From Agarophyton chilense (lineage: Eukaryota > Rhodophyta > Florideophyceae > Gracilariales > Gracilariaceae): a stretch of DNA of 64,000 nucleotides. Below the pieces are notes generated by a model, which worked only from the letters and a program-made list of their open reading frames with translations, had not been told where the DNA came from and made no database searches. Location: contig JARGXX010000095.1 of the NCBI GenBank assembly GCA_030374765.1, positions 1,054,001 to 1,118,000 on the forward strand, written 5' to 3'. Every line of letters begins with the position of its first letter. The first letter of the stretch is position 1. Below, piece by piece: positions 13,006-22,183 of the stretch. Position numbers and translations under genes: made by a program.

Positions 13006-14645
13006 TTGTTTAAGATGATCAACTTAAAAAGCTCCGAAACCTTCTGGATGGCCGGAGCAAAGTTACTGCGAAAGGCGACCGCTATCTACTGTGAAGTTAA
13101 TTGTAGAAGATTTCGTGCCCTCTTTGGCGTATCACCGTATAGTTGTTCCGCAATTTGGGATAAAGTACATGAACAACTTCCAAATTCCGCTCAACCCAAA
13201 CATCTCCTATAAATTTTGATGTTTCTGAAAGTATACGCGACGGTGCATGTACACGGTTCAATCGCAGAGGTGAACGAAAACCCCTTTAAGATATGGGCAA
13301 GAATTTTTTTAAAACAAATATCCAAGGTTACACTAGTACATTTTCAAACTTCTTGCGATTTACCTAGAAACTAACACGCTAGATATTTTATGGTCAAGCA
13401 GAAACCATGTTGCTGGAGATACTGCTCATAATTCAATTGATGGTGTTGACTTTCTGATCCAGAAGCCTTATCCTTCCAGCTCGAAATGGTTTGGTTGTGG
13501 TATTCCACGGAAGACTGTAAAGGTCTCGGAGCAGTGGGTATCCACAGAAATAACCGCGAAGAGCGGGTGTCGCCTTGCGAGCGACTGTTCTTAGATAAGA
13601 AGAGAGTGTGCGGAAGGCAACCAGGTGTGCCTGAACAATGGGGATAATACGTGTATTCACGAAGCAGATATCCGGATGTGGCGGTACGTAATGCAGACGA
13701 GATTGGCTCGACAATCCTTTTGACAACACAAATAACCAGGTAAAAATAGAGAAAACAACACACAAACACACACACACACACACAGAAGGCTGTAGAAAAA
13801 TGGTGGTAAACGCGCAACAGTAGAGGGTATCCTCTGAACAAGAGCTATAGCTCAAAACGGCTAAGAACTGATACAATAGGTGCCCCTTTGTGGTGAACCA
13901 CTTTAGGATTTCTAGGACTCACTAAGATGGTGTTTAGGTTTATTGTGGGTTGGCCATCCGCCGACCTTACATAAGCCTTGCTCTCTTTAAAGTGCCAAGA
14001 GGCAAAGCCAGTACTTTACAGTAATTCACACAAGTGGCTTGCCACTACAAAATTATCTAAATAACACCAAACAAAATATTTGGGGATGGCACCTTACAGT
14101 GTTCACTAAATACAGTACTTCCTTATTCAATTTCTCCTGTCCTAGTCATTCCATAAATAAATTCTTCTTATAACTTCTCGTGATCGAGTATAGCTCAAAA
14201 GATAGCTTATGAATGCCGTATCGCGACTTCGTAGTATTTCGAACGGTCGAACTCAGGTGCATCCAGAATGCTAAATTAGTCAAAAATTTGGTAGAGCCGG
14301 TCTTTGATACGAACTCGGCATTTCGATTTTATCTCAAAGTATTTTGCGGGGGTTCGGTCCATTCCCTTGTGAATTTCATTCAGATCTCAAACTTTCAAAG
14401 AAATAGAATGGAAAAGGAGCTCTCTCTAAAGGAGAAAAGTTAGTTGCTGATGGCACCCATAACAGCCCAAAATGTATACTTGGACAATATTTCAAATCTT
14501 TGAAGGCCAAGAATTTGGTATCAAGGATTAGAGCACGGCATGAGACACTTAAACGTCGTTTGAAGCGTTTTTTGTGTTGGACCCCAAATTCAGTCATCAA
14601 TTGAAGCTTCATGCCCCTTGTTTTTTTTGCTGTTCTAAACATCAA
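13006..14645 (+). pseudogene. DDE_4-type (PIF/Harbinger-like) transposase split by a solo LTR
   Basis: The left part (13006-13490) reads FRALFGVSPYSCSAIWDKV and PKHLL, then after a TAA MFLKVYATVHVHGSIAEV and, one frame over, DGVDFLIQKPYPSSSKWF. This is the usual HTH region followed by the first catalytic Asp block of plant/algal DDE_4 transposases. An LTR occupies 13496-14275. Past it the protein resumes in register: QKFGRAGL, YELGISI, GPFPCEFHSDLK (second Asp), VADGTHNSP, and RARHETLKRRLKRF near the C-terminus. Removing the LTR and one 5-bp target copy joins KWF directly to QKF, exactly as the family requires. Several in-frame stops show that the gene is dead. Confidence 0.75.
13496..14275 (-). 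repeat. Solo LTR of family A (780 bp)
   Basis: Begins tgtggtattcc and ends gaatgctaaa on the plus strand (TGTAGC-like on the minus strand with one base changed). It is flanked by the near-identical 5-bp sites TTGGT (13491-13495) and TTAGT (14276-14280). It matches the LTR of element A (30186-33076) along its whole length, apart from two blocks that are later insertions in that copy. A CA microsatellite lies at about 13768-13790. It sits inside a transposase frame (see 13006-14645), which fixes both boundaries independently. Confidence 0.8.
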
Positions 14646-16006
14646 ATATTACAATACAAACAACTGAGCTTCTATTTTTAGTTCTTTGATTAGCTTTCAT
14701 AAAGTATAGAAAGATTTCAGAGTTTCAATGATGTTTTTGTTAATTATCAAAACTTTCGGTGTACGTTAAGTGTAATTAACAATCAATTGTGCTTTAAATG
14801 AGTATCTGATACATGAGAGACAAGTGAACCATATTAAAATTGTTCATATTCTTACAACTAATCCTTGTTTATCGGTTATGAAGAATACAACATTGAAATG
14901 ATTAAAACAAAAGAAAAGCTTAGGTCGCTACAGGGAATTGTGATGGTCAAAACGGATTGACCAAAAAATATAAAGTAATGTGCTTAAATTTGTTGTGTCA
15001 TGTGAATTTTGGATTGAACCATTTTAATTCAATATGGAACTTCAAAAAACAGTATTCTCTTAATAACTGACTCTTGGCGGCATAAATACTGAAAAGAAGA
15101 AACTTGTTCCCGTATGATATCTTCTAAGTTTAAAAACTAGTTTTCTCTAAAATAACAAAGACTCAAATGTTTATTACATCTTAAAGTCTAAAATAGTTTG
15201 TATTCTATGAAGCGATTGTTTATATAACAAAAACATCCAAATGCTAATGGTCATGGTTTTAGTTTTAAGATGAGAGTTAGGATCTTTGTATAATTGTAGT
15301 TTTTGCATAATATTTTCCATTTATTTCCGGTTTTAGATGCGTAGTATTAGTGTGCCTTAATTTTCAAAACATATTCTTTCAAGTCGCATAATAAAGAAAG
15401 ATGTATAGTTCTATTGAATGCTTTGATTATATTTCCAGCGCCTGGATTTGAGATCAGAACATGCCATATTTGTTCGTTTAATGTCATTTCCCGCATTCTC
15501 CTGTGAAGAAAAGTGTAAAATTTTAGCTTTAGAAGAGAATCTGAGCTAAAACAAAATCGTTTAGATCAGATATCTCACCTAAAGATGATTTTAGGTGAGG
15601 CTTTTACATAAAAAGTTTTAGATGTGCGTCGCGGTGGAGCTCACCCCGGTGGGCCCCCCGACCCGCACCAAAATCTAAAACCTAAAAATTAGCTTTTAGC
15701 TCGGTAATCACGGCCGCGGTGGAGATGCCCAAAGGCGAGGTTTTGATCAATCATTGGTCTACAGGGAACACTATTCTACCGAGAAATTACGTCTTACGTA
15801 CACGTTTTTGAGAGAAACCTCAGGCGTTTCTTCTCAAAACAGCTTCGCAACTTTGCGAAACGGTTCTAGTATTAATGAGAGGCAACCTTCTCCAAAACCG
15901 AACCGCTGCCGAGTGATGAGACATGAGAACGGTACCGCGTTGTCCAAACCCCGCTGTCTTTGACAATGCCATGACGAGTCGCGCAGGAAATAAGTGATCA
16001 TATTCT
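14646..16006. other. AT-rich gene-free stretch with a short palindrome
   Basis: No gene seen. At about 15578-15601 tcacctaaa and tttaggtga form a 9-bp hairpin. Just right of it (15628-15665) is a short GC-rich block in otherwise AT-rich DNA, with related ctaaaa-rich motifs on both sides. It could be a small non-autonomous element; the evidence is weak. Confidence 0.35.
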
Positions 16007-17086
16007 TCACCGTGTAGGCTGTTGTTTAAACAGATTCTCTATGGAATTGAGAGCAGGAAGTTTCGGACCGTTCTGACTAGACTTGCCTCGACCAATGGAT
16101 AATTTCGACATGGACAGTCTCTTCTTTGTCATGTTGACGAGTTTTCGCTTCTCTTGTGATCCTCCTGTAGAATACTTTTGGTGTTCGAAATTCACACGTA
16201 AGGCAAAGTGACTCCCATAATCTGTAGGCTCCGCTTTGAGGATGGAAACATGTCCGACGTCTTCATCTCCATCTCCACCTCCTTCGAGGGGCAGGACCTC
16301 TTGCGTCGGATCAAGTTCACAAATGTCACGAAGGCAAAACTGTACTGATCCCAGGAGTGACTCGGTGGTAGTGCGTTTGATTGTGGGTGAATTGACGTAC
16401 AAGGAGATCTTCAACCTCCTTTCGTCGTCACCGTTACACAAATGGCGGTATTTGAGGTTGGTCGTTGAGAACTCAATGATGGTGTTCGAATACCTTTGCT
16501 TTCCAATACGGTCACTCTTGTGAATGGGCAGCCAAACGGTGTGGCCTTCGGTATCTTCATGTTTATGGGCTCTCTTCAGCTCATATCGCTGGTGAAGCAG
16601 TGTCTTATTCCAGTCTTTTTTTCTCAAAACATTCGAGGAAAGATCAAAAAGCACGTCTGACTGATTTTCCTGGTTGCTCGCATCGACTTCCTCTGCACTT
16701 ATGGTGAGCACGCCAACCTTTTCCTCGATAGTAGGGTGTGAAAGCTGGGTGGTAAGGTGATTGCCAGGCGCCAAGATGAGGTCAGGCAAAGATAGGGTAG
16801 CCTTTGCCAAGTGGTCGTGCTCGCGAAGCTTCTCGGTGTCATCGGTTTTTCTCTCGTACAGCTCGAATCTGAGCACTGTTTCATCGGCCAGCCTTTCGTT
16901 GTATGACACCGTAAACGATGTGAAAAACAGCAGAGGGTCCGACTGCGCTATGGTCTCCGTCCTGCCTAATTCTTCGAATTCGGTACCGAAGGCATCCCTG
17001 CGGAGAACAACGGCAAACGTTGGGGCTTCGGTGTCAGAGTGCTTGGCACTGATGGAAGCAGAGAGGAAAAGCTCGATAAGCTTCAT
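16007..17086 (-). CDS. Copine-like tandem C2-domain protein
   Basis: 359 residues from ATG at 17086. Residues 1-120 resemble the first C2 domain of copines: LIELFLSASI, then GTEFEELGRTETI and FFTSFTVSYNE before LRFELYE. A second C2-like unit follows at about 145-285, with KKDWNKT, HKSDRI, FSTTNLKYRHLCNGDDERR and KISLY, which aligns with the copine C2B pattern. The von Willebrand A domain that completes true copines is absent. A basic tail (KRRLSMSKLSIGRGK) ends the protein. C2 domains bind membranes, often with calcium; the acidic loop residues are only partly preserved, so calcium dependence is uncertain. It lies head to tail with the HAD gene upstream, about 400 bp away. Confidence 0.65.
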   Translation of the reverse strand: MKLIELFLSASISAKHSDTEAPTFAVVLRRDAFGTEFEELGRTETIAQSDPLLFFTSFTVSYNERLADETVLRFELYERKTDDTEKLREHDHLAKATLSLPDLILAPGNHLTTQLSHPTIEEKVGVLTISAEEVDASNQENQSDVLFDLSSNVLRKKDWNKTLLHQRYELKRAHKHEDTEGHTVWLPIHKSDRIGKQRYSNTIIEFSTTNLKYRHLCNGDDERRLKISLYVNSPTIKRTTTESLLGSVQFCLRDICELDPTQEVLPLEGGGDGDEDVGHVSILKAEPTDYGSHFALRVNFEHQKYSTGGSQEKRKLVNMTKKRLSMSKLSIGRGKSSQNGPKLPALNSIENLFKQQPTR

Positions 17087-17484
17087 GTGTGAAGCCGAAT
17101 TGCAGCGCAGATGGGGTTGAAGCAGGCGTGTCAGATGGAGCGCGGGCGTGCGTGGAGGTTTGAATAGCGGCAGGGTACAAAGAAAAAGTAAAAGAAAAGT
17201 GGGTGGGCTGCGCGGAGAAGCTGGAAGCGCAACGAAGGGGTGAATTGCATGCGGGGTGAGGAATGAGCATGGTGCTCAAAGCGGGTATTAAATCTAGAAG
17301 GGTGCGATAGAATGGGTGGAGCGCACATGATTTTGCAAGCGAGAGAGCGAGAGCGTTTGTGGCAAAAATATTGAACATAAAAGCATTGTGAGGATTGGGG
17401 GCAGGACGAGTTGCTCAAAGCGGGAATGAAAGCGGCATCTAGAGATACGGAGCTCAAAAAAGACAAAAACAAAAGTAAACGTAG

Positions 17485-18168
17485 TCAAGGCGGAGGTGTG
17501 GGGTGTTGAGTGATGGGCGGGAAGCCAAGACTAGAAATGTCAAAGTCGAGCAGAGAAGCAGAGGGCACAATACAGAGTGGGTCCTCCATTTGATAAAGCT
17601 TGATATCGACGTGCGGGTTGGGCAAGGCAACGGCCTTCATACCGGCCAGGCGGGCGGCCTTGAGCCCGGCAGGGGCATCCTCAAAGACATAGCAGTCGGA
17701 GGGATGCTGACGAATAGCTTGTGCAGCCTTTAAAAAGATGTGCGGGTTGGGCTTGCCCTCGCTCACGTCGTCGCCGCACACGACGGCGTCAAAGAGTGCG
17801 AAAAAGGGCTCCTTTCCGGAGCGCTTTGCGATGAGCAGGTCGCGCGGCGACGAGGTAGCAATGGCCATCTTGACGCCATGTGTGTTGAGGTGACGCACGA
17901 CGGCGTCAACGCCCGGCAGAAGCTGCGCACTGGGCATGAGACGCAGCAAATGAGCATTGCGCTCAGCGAGAAATTGGTCGGGAGTGAGCGGCAGCTGGAG
18001 CTGTTGCACGGTGATTTTGGCGCAAACGTCGGCAGTACGACCCAGCAACTGCGGGAGGATGGGGTGCATTTGCTTGCCGTAGCGCGACACGATCTGCTGC
18101 TCGACGCGCATGTAGATGGGCTCGGTGTCGAGTAGCACGCCGTCCATGTCCCAAATGACGCTCTTCAT
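17485..18168 (-). CDS. HAD-superfamily phosphatase (pseudouridine-5'-phosphatase-like)
   Basis: 227 residues starting at ATG 18168; the frame is open further upstream but without an ATG. The start MKSVIWDMDGVLLDTEP contains HAD motif I with Asp7 as nucleophile and Asp9 as acid/base. IATSS is motif II, GKPNPHIF supplies the motif III lysine, and VFEDAPAGLKAA is the motif IV acidic pair. The helical cap between residues 18 and 85 fits subfamily I (beta-phosphoglucomutase, GPP1, pseudouridine phosphatase group). The substrate is likely a small sugar or nucleoside phosphate in the cytosol; DGVLLDTE with this cap is closest in my memory to the HDHD1/PUDP group, but exact substrate is inference. 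It is divergently placed from the gene at 18524. Confidence 0.8.
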   Translation of the reverse strand: MKSVIWDMDGVLLDTEPIYMRVEQQIVSRYGKQMHPILPQLLGRTADVCAKITVQQLQLPLTPDQFLAERNAHLLRLMPSAQLLPGVDAVVRHLNTHGVKMAIATSSPRDLLIAKRSGKEPFFALFDAVVCGDDVSEGKPNPHIFLKAAQAIRQHPSDCYVFEDAPAGLKAARLAGMKAVALPNPHVDIKLYQMEDPLCIVPSASLLDFDISSLGFPPITQHPTPPP

Positions 18169-18413
18169 GGCGGCGGGCAATGGGTGCGGGTGGAGAAAAT
18201 GCGCGCGGAGAAACACGTACGAGGGAGATTAGCATGAGACGTAACTCGGACGAGGGCGTGAAGAGGACGCGCCGAGCAGCAGCAACACGGCTTGAACGCG
18301 TGTGCGGCAGGCATGCACCACGTGTGAGTGACGTGGAGCGAAGATTTGAACGTGCGGCGCGGGGTGCGCGTTGATTGGACGTCGTGGCGAGCGTAGGCGT
18401 CAGCACGGGGGCG

Positions 18414-18420
18414 TATATAA
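18414..18420 (+). promoter_or_regulatory. TATA box for the gene at 18524
   Basis: A clean tatataa lies in GC-rich DNA 104 bp upstream of the ATG at 18524. It is in the shared intergenic region with the minus-strand HAD gene. Confidence 0.5.
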
Positions 18421-18523
18421 AGAAGCGCGGCGGCGGTGACGGCGGCGGCTGCGACAGCAGTCAACAGCACACAAACACGGTTCCTCCTTCCCTCAAGTCT
18501 GTGTGATTGTTTCTCGCCTCGCC

Positions 18524-18790
18524 ATGCTAGCTCGTCTGGTTGCTTCGCTACCCGCCGCGGCCTCGCTCACCGCGCTGCTTTGCGCCGCCCCCCAGCCCGC
18601 CGTGGCTGGCGCAACAAGCTCTGACGCGGCGGGCGGCGCGCGTGGTACTGAGCGCGAGCCGCGGCGCGCGGCGCAAGAGCGACAGCGTCGGCGCGACGAG
18701 GACGAATTCGGTCTGGGACGGTTTCGTCGGCCACCGGTTGGACACGCGTGCATGCACTCGGGCTTCGCCGTCGAGCTCACTTCGTTCTAG
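18524..18790 (+). CDS. Small protein with signal-peptide-like start, unknown
   Basis: 88 residues from ATG 18524 (gccATGc context). Residues 1-30 look like a secretion signal: MLARLV, a hydrophobic Ala/Leu core, then PAVAGA as a possible cleavage zone. The rest is Arg-rich and low in complexity (REPRRAAQERQRRRDEDEF), with no domain recognised. A TATA box lies upstream at 18414. The surrounding GC-rich DNA is open in several frames, so this could be a chance frame over a noncoding or 5'-untranslated transcript; the upstream TATA and signal-like start favour a gene. Confidence 0.4.
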   Translation: MLARLVASLPAAASLTALLCAAPQPAVAGATSSDAAGGARGTEREPRRAAQERQRRRDEDEFGLGRFRRPPVGHACMHSGFAVELTSF

Positions 18791-19481
18791 CGTGCACGCC
18801 GTATCAAGTTGCAAACTTTGACAAATGTCGTGTATCGCCCCTCCCTGTCTAACTGTTCATTGCTTGAGCAAAGCACGAGCATCTTCGCGATGCAAAACGT
18901 GCGCTCGCCTGCGCTTGACTGCTATCTTTGATTAAAAGTGTTGTTCTTTCCTCAACGAGGAGCGCTTCGCTTCATTGCGCCGCTCGCAGCGCTGTAAGCC
19001 AATGTGCTGACAGCGGGCGGCGTGTGCTCTCTTGCTGTTTGTTTTAGCACAAGGGCGCCACGCGTGACGCACCACACTGCACAGCCACCGTCCCAGCAGA
19101 TGGCATTGCCACGTGTGTCTCGATGCATGCGCATCGTACGAACGCACTCAAGTGAACCGCGCGGTACCGACGGTAACACGCCTGTGCTCCTTTTCGCCGC
19201 GCGTCATTGTCACTCAACCACACCGAAAAAAGCACACCTATGCCCCGCTCCCGCGCCAGCAGTCATCTACTACTACCCAAACCGCCGTGCCAATCCGTCC
19301 ACTGCAACGAATCATCTCGTCACACCTCACCGCATTTGTTCAACTTGCAATCACCACCATTATCTCTACTCCCTCCTTTGCATTGTACCTTCTTCGGCGT
19401 CTCTCTAATTCAATTTTCTCATTATTACCAATCATTGGTACCTACTGCGTTGACGCCTTCACTTCGCTCCACGCTCAGCTT

Positions 19482-19488
19482 TATAAAA
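19482..19488 (+). promoter_or_regulatory. TATA-like box for the CBM20 gene
   Basis: tataaaa in a pyrimidine-rich leader, about 155 bp before the first in-frame ATG at 19641. Together with the lack of any earlier in-frame ATG it supports 19641 as the start. Confidence 0.4.
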
Positions 19489-19640
19489 CGAGCTTACTCT
19501 TGCTCCACCTCGCGTCATGCCTCAACACCATTCAAGTGTGTTCTATTCCGCTCGTCTGTTCAACCATCCTCTGTTTTTGTCCTCCACCACCCACTTTGTC
19601 AGCTGTCTTTCCCCACCCCCTCTCCATCCACGCTCCGACA

Positions 19641-20915
19641 ATGAAAAGCCTCTTGTTCGAGCGCATTTCGCACTTGTTCGCAAGTTTTTTTGAAAACCGC
19701 ATCCCACACAACATCTCTGCGAGCCAACCAAAGCTCACAAACACCGTCAATGTGCACCAAGCCCCACACCCACCTTCGGAACGCGTTATTGGCCCAACCC
19801 TTAGTCCGCACCTTTTCCCTCTCGAACACATTGTACTTCCTTCATCGCCCCCTTCACCTTCTCTTACTGTTCAAGTCTCTCCGAATTCCACCAGTGACAC
19901 ATCTGCATTTTTGTCTTCAACCTCTTCTTCTTCCTATCTTGGTCAACTCTACCCCAATCCGTCCAAATGTCCGAATCCACTTTCGCCATCACCCTCCGTA
20001 TCATCAACCCTATCAGCCATGACCATTACCGACCTGAAGCGAACCCAGCGAACGGAACAACAAAACGATATATCCAAACACAGAAAACAACGTGAACAAA
20101 GCCTGGCAGCCACCATTGCCTCCCTCTTCTGTCGCTTCTGCTTCGGGCAGGCTGTCGTGCTGGGAAAGCTCCCGGCATTGCTCCCGAGAGCCCAGATCTT
20201 TGCAATATCCGAACACCAGCACGCTCCCCCGTACTGTTGGCGCGTTCGATGTCGCCCGTTGCCTGAGGAGTGGCCCACTGCATTGGCACTCATGGGCTTC
20301 GACTGGCGCGAGACAACTGTGTGGCTCCTGCACCTGCAGCACGCGTCGGATCCTGCCATGCTAAAGCAACTGAAAGCAGTGGCCACCTTGAGCGCGCCCT
20401 GCTCCGTGGTGCTCCTCATGTCCTGGTCCGCGGCGGCTGTTCAGTTGGCGAACGAGGCGGGCTTCTCCCTGGACCCGGTTCAGTACGGGGCACCCCTCTA
20501 CCTGCTGAGGAGGAAGGAGCGACATGCTCGGTGTGACGAGACCGACAGTCCTTATACTTCCCCTCCGTATAGTCCGCCACCAGAGCCAATGCTCGACGGG
20601 TGGGTGGTCAAATTCAGTCTCGTTCAGACCACTTTGCCCCGAGATGTTCAACACGCGTTGGTCGGCGGTTTTGTTAAAGTGCTTGGCAATTGTACCGCTT
20701 TAGGAAACTGGAAAACGGACCAAGGTTTGCGTATGAACGTTCGAGGGAACACGTTGTACGCGGAAGTTATCATTCAAAGGCGTGACCAAGCTGAATATAA
20801 ATATATCGTGGAGAGCAAGGAAGGGACGGTGTTGTGGGAGAATGGAGGCAATCGCCGCATCCCGCCTGAGAATGGGATTTGTGTACGGATAGAAGATCGC
20901 TGGAGAAGCTCGTAA
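19641..20915 (+). CDS. Starch-binding CBM20 protein with methyltransferase-like middle
   Basis: 424 residues from ATG 19641, the first ATG in a frame open much further upstream. Residues 1-150 are Ser/Pro/Thr-rich and probably disordered. Residues about 200-280 (LPEEWPTALALMGFDWRETT, then VATLSAPCSVVLL and ANEAGFSLD) resemble the second half of Ppm1/leucine-carboxyl-methyltransferase-type SAM enzymes, but the SAM-binding first half is not evident. Residues about 319-424 are a CBM20 starch-binding domain: VKVLGNCTALGNWKTDQG, then YKYIVESKEG, VLWENGGNR. In red algae starch is stored in the cytosol, so a scaffold or regulator of floridean starch is a reasonable role. The methyltransferase-like part is inference from motif resemblance and is probably inactive. 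Confidence 0.7.
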   Translation: MKSLLFERISHLFASFFENRIPHNISASQPKLTNTVNVHQAPHPPSERVIGPTLSPHLFPLEHIVLPSSPPSPSLTVQVSPNSTSDTSAFLSSTSSSSYLGQLYPNPSKCPNPLSPSPSVSSTLSAMTITDLKRTQRTEQQNDISKHRKQREQSLAATIASLFCRFCFGQAVVLGKLPALLPRAQIFAISEHQHAPPYCWRVRCRPLPEEWPTALALMGFDWRETTVWLLHLQHASDPAMLKQLKAVATLSAPCSVVLLMSWSAAAVQLANEAGFSLDPVQYGAPLYLLRRKERHARCDETDSPYTSPPYSPPPEPMLDGWVVKFSLVQTTLPRDVQHALVGGFVKVLGNCTALGNWKTDQGLRMNVRGNTLYAEVIIQRRDQAEYKYIVESKEGTVLWENGGNRRIPPENGICVRIEDRWRSS

Positions 20916-21049
20916 AGTAGTGCTCCAAATGAAACTGACTTGAGAAGATTTGACCGAACGTGCTTCGAATGATATCGGGCTCACCTGACCTGTGCTTCGC
21001 TGCCTTGTGAGGCGTGCTGGTGTTCATCAATATGGACACAGTGCCGTTT

Positions 21050-21987
21050 CTAGTGCAGGAGTGGAATATCGGCCCAGACCAGCTTTTTCCATTGTGGTTT
21101 GTCAAGAATGCCAAAAGTGCTAGGGAAGCAGAAACGGCGCCTGTGACGCTGACAGCTGCAGGTGGCAACCATCAAGTCACATTAATACTTGCAGCGGTGT
21201 CGTTTGGATCACTATACCTTGAGCAGCTACGGTCCGATCGGTAACCACCGTAGACTTGACATATGGAGTTGATTGGGGCTTCGAACTTAGCCCCAGTGCC
21301 GTTCACTTTCGCAAAATTGAGTGCTGGATAAACGGACAGCCACCTAGCCGCATCTTCCCGTGGAAACGCCAGATGTTGAAACCGAAGTAGCATTCTGTTT
21401 GAAAAGAAGCAAAGGACAGCTTCTCAGTTGCAGGAATCGTGCAAGGATGCAAAGAATATCAAGTGGATCTCTTTCTTCTCAAATAGACATAAACGATACC
21501 TCATCTGACTGTGTATGATCTAGTATAACGGCGAAAAATGATGACGCGAATGGCAATGAAGCTTCGTCGAAACCTCGCAACCAGCTCGCAACATGCTTGC
21601 TGGCGCACTTTCCAAATTTACATCGTGGTGCAAACTCAAATCCACCCACCTTCTTTTGGTTTTCTTGCACTTCGAAATACCAGAGTAGATACTCCACATC
21701 TTCTGCCATTCAAAGTGGTACGGAAACTTGTTTTAATTACCATCAGACTGGTTATGTCGCAGCTCTTCCATTCGTCTTCTTTCTGACCTGCCTGACAGTG
21801 ACGCAGTGGTCGAAGCTCGAAATGCATCAGCTCCATCGATGACTGCTTTTGCTTTGGTTCCGTTTTCACGATCCAATTGTATTTTGTTATTCTTGATTCC
21901 CACCGCTTCTCGAAGATGTGCTACCAATGACCTAGATCTCGTTTCTGGTTGTAAACGACATCCAATCATCACCCAGCAACGATACAA
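21050..21987 (-). CDS. Four-exon gene, unknown function
   Basis: Four minus-strand exons can be chained: 21987-21741, 21702-21495, 21394-21218 and 21155-21050. The introns are 38, 100 and 62 bp, each GT..AG (gtaatt..ggcag, gtttat..aacag, gtatag..tgcag). The exons sum to 738 bases, an exact number of codons (245 residues), and phases match at every junction. Readable segments include VAHLREAVGIKNNKIQLDRE, DEDVEYLLWYFEV, FASSFFAVILDHTQSDEV, LRFQHLAFPREDAARWLSVY and FCFPSTFGILDKPQWKKLVW. No family is recognised. The start could be the ATG at 21987 or at 21969. The exon structure is my reconstruction; the 38-bp intron is unusually short and could instead be a frameshift. It is divergent from the PrsW-like gene. 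Confidence 0.45.
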
Positions 21988-22183
21988 GACGTGTTGTCAT
22001 ATTCGTTATGAATAACTTCCGTTTGCAAACCACTCGACGTGCTCTTCTTCGTTACCTTCGCGCAAACGTCTTTCATGAATCATTTGTATTCTACCGATTG
22101 TACAGTACAAATATGGGCGCGGAGACGCATTTTGGTCCTCAAAAAGAAGCTATCAGTCCAGCTCCCCCCCTGAAAAACCTGAA

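Noticed and set aside
18493-18821. Overlapping frames of 88-95 codons on both strands
   Set aside because: GC-rich DNA keeps many frames open. Only the frame at 18524 has an ATG in reasonable context, a signal-like start and an upstream TATA box.
19113-19640. Upstream extension of the CBM20 frame
   Set aside because: It opens with GTG, not ATG. It has no in-frame ATG before 19641, and a TATA-like box lies inside it at 19482.
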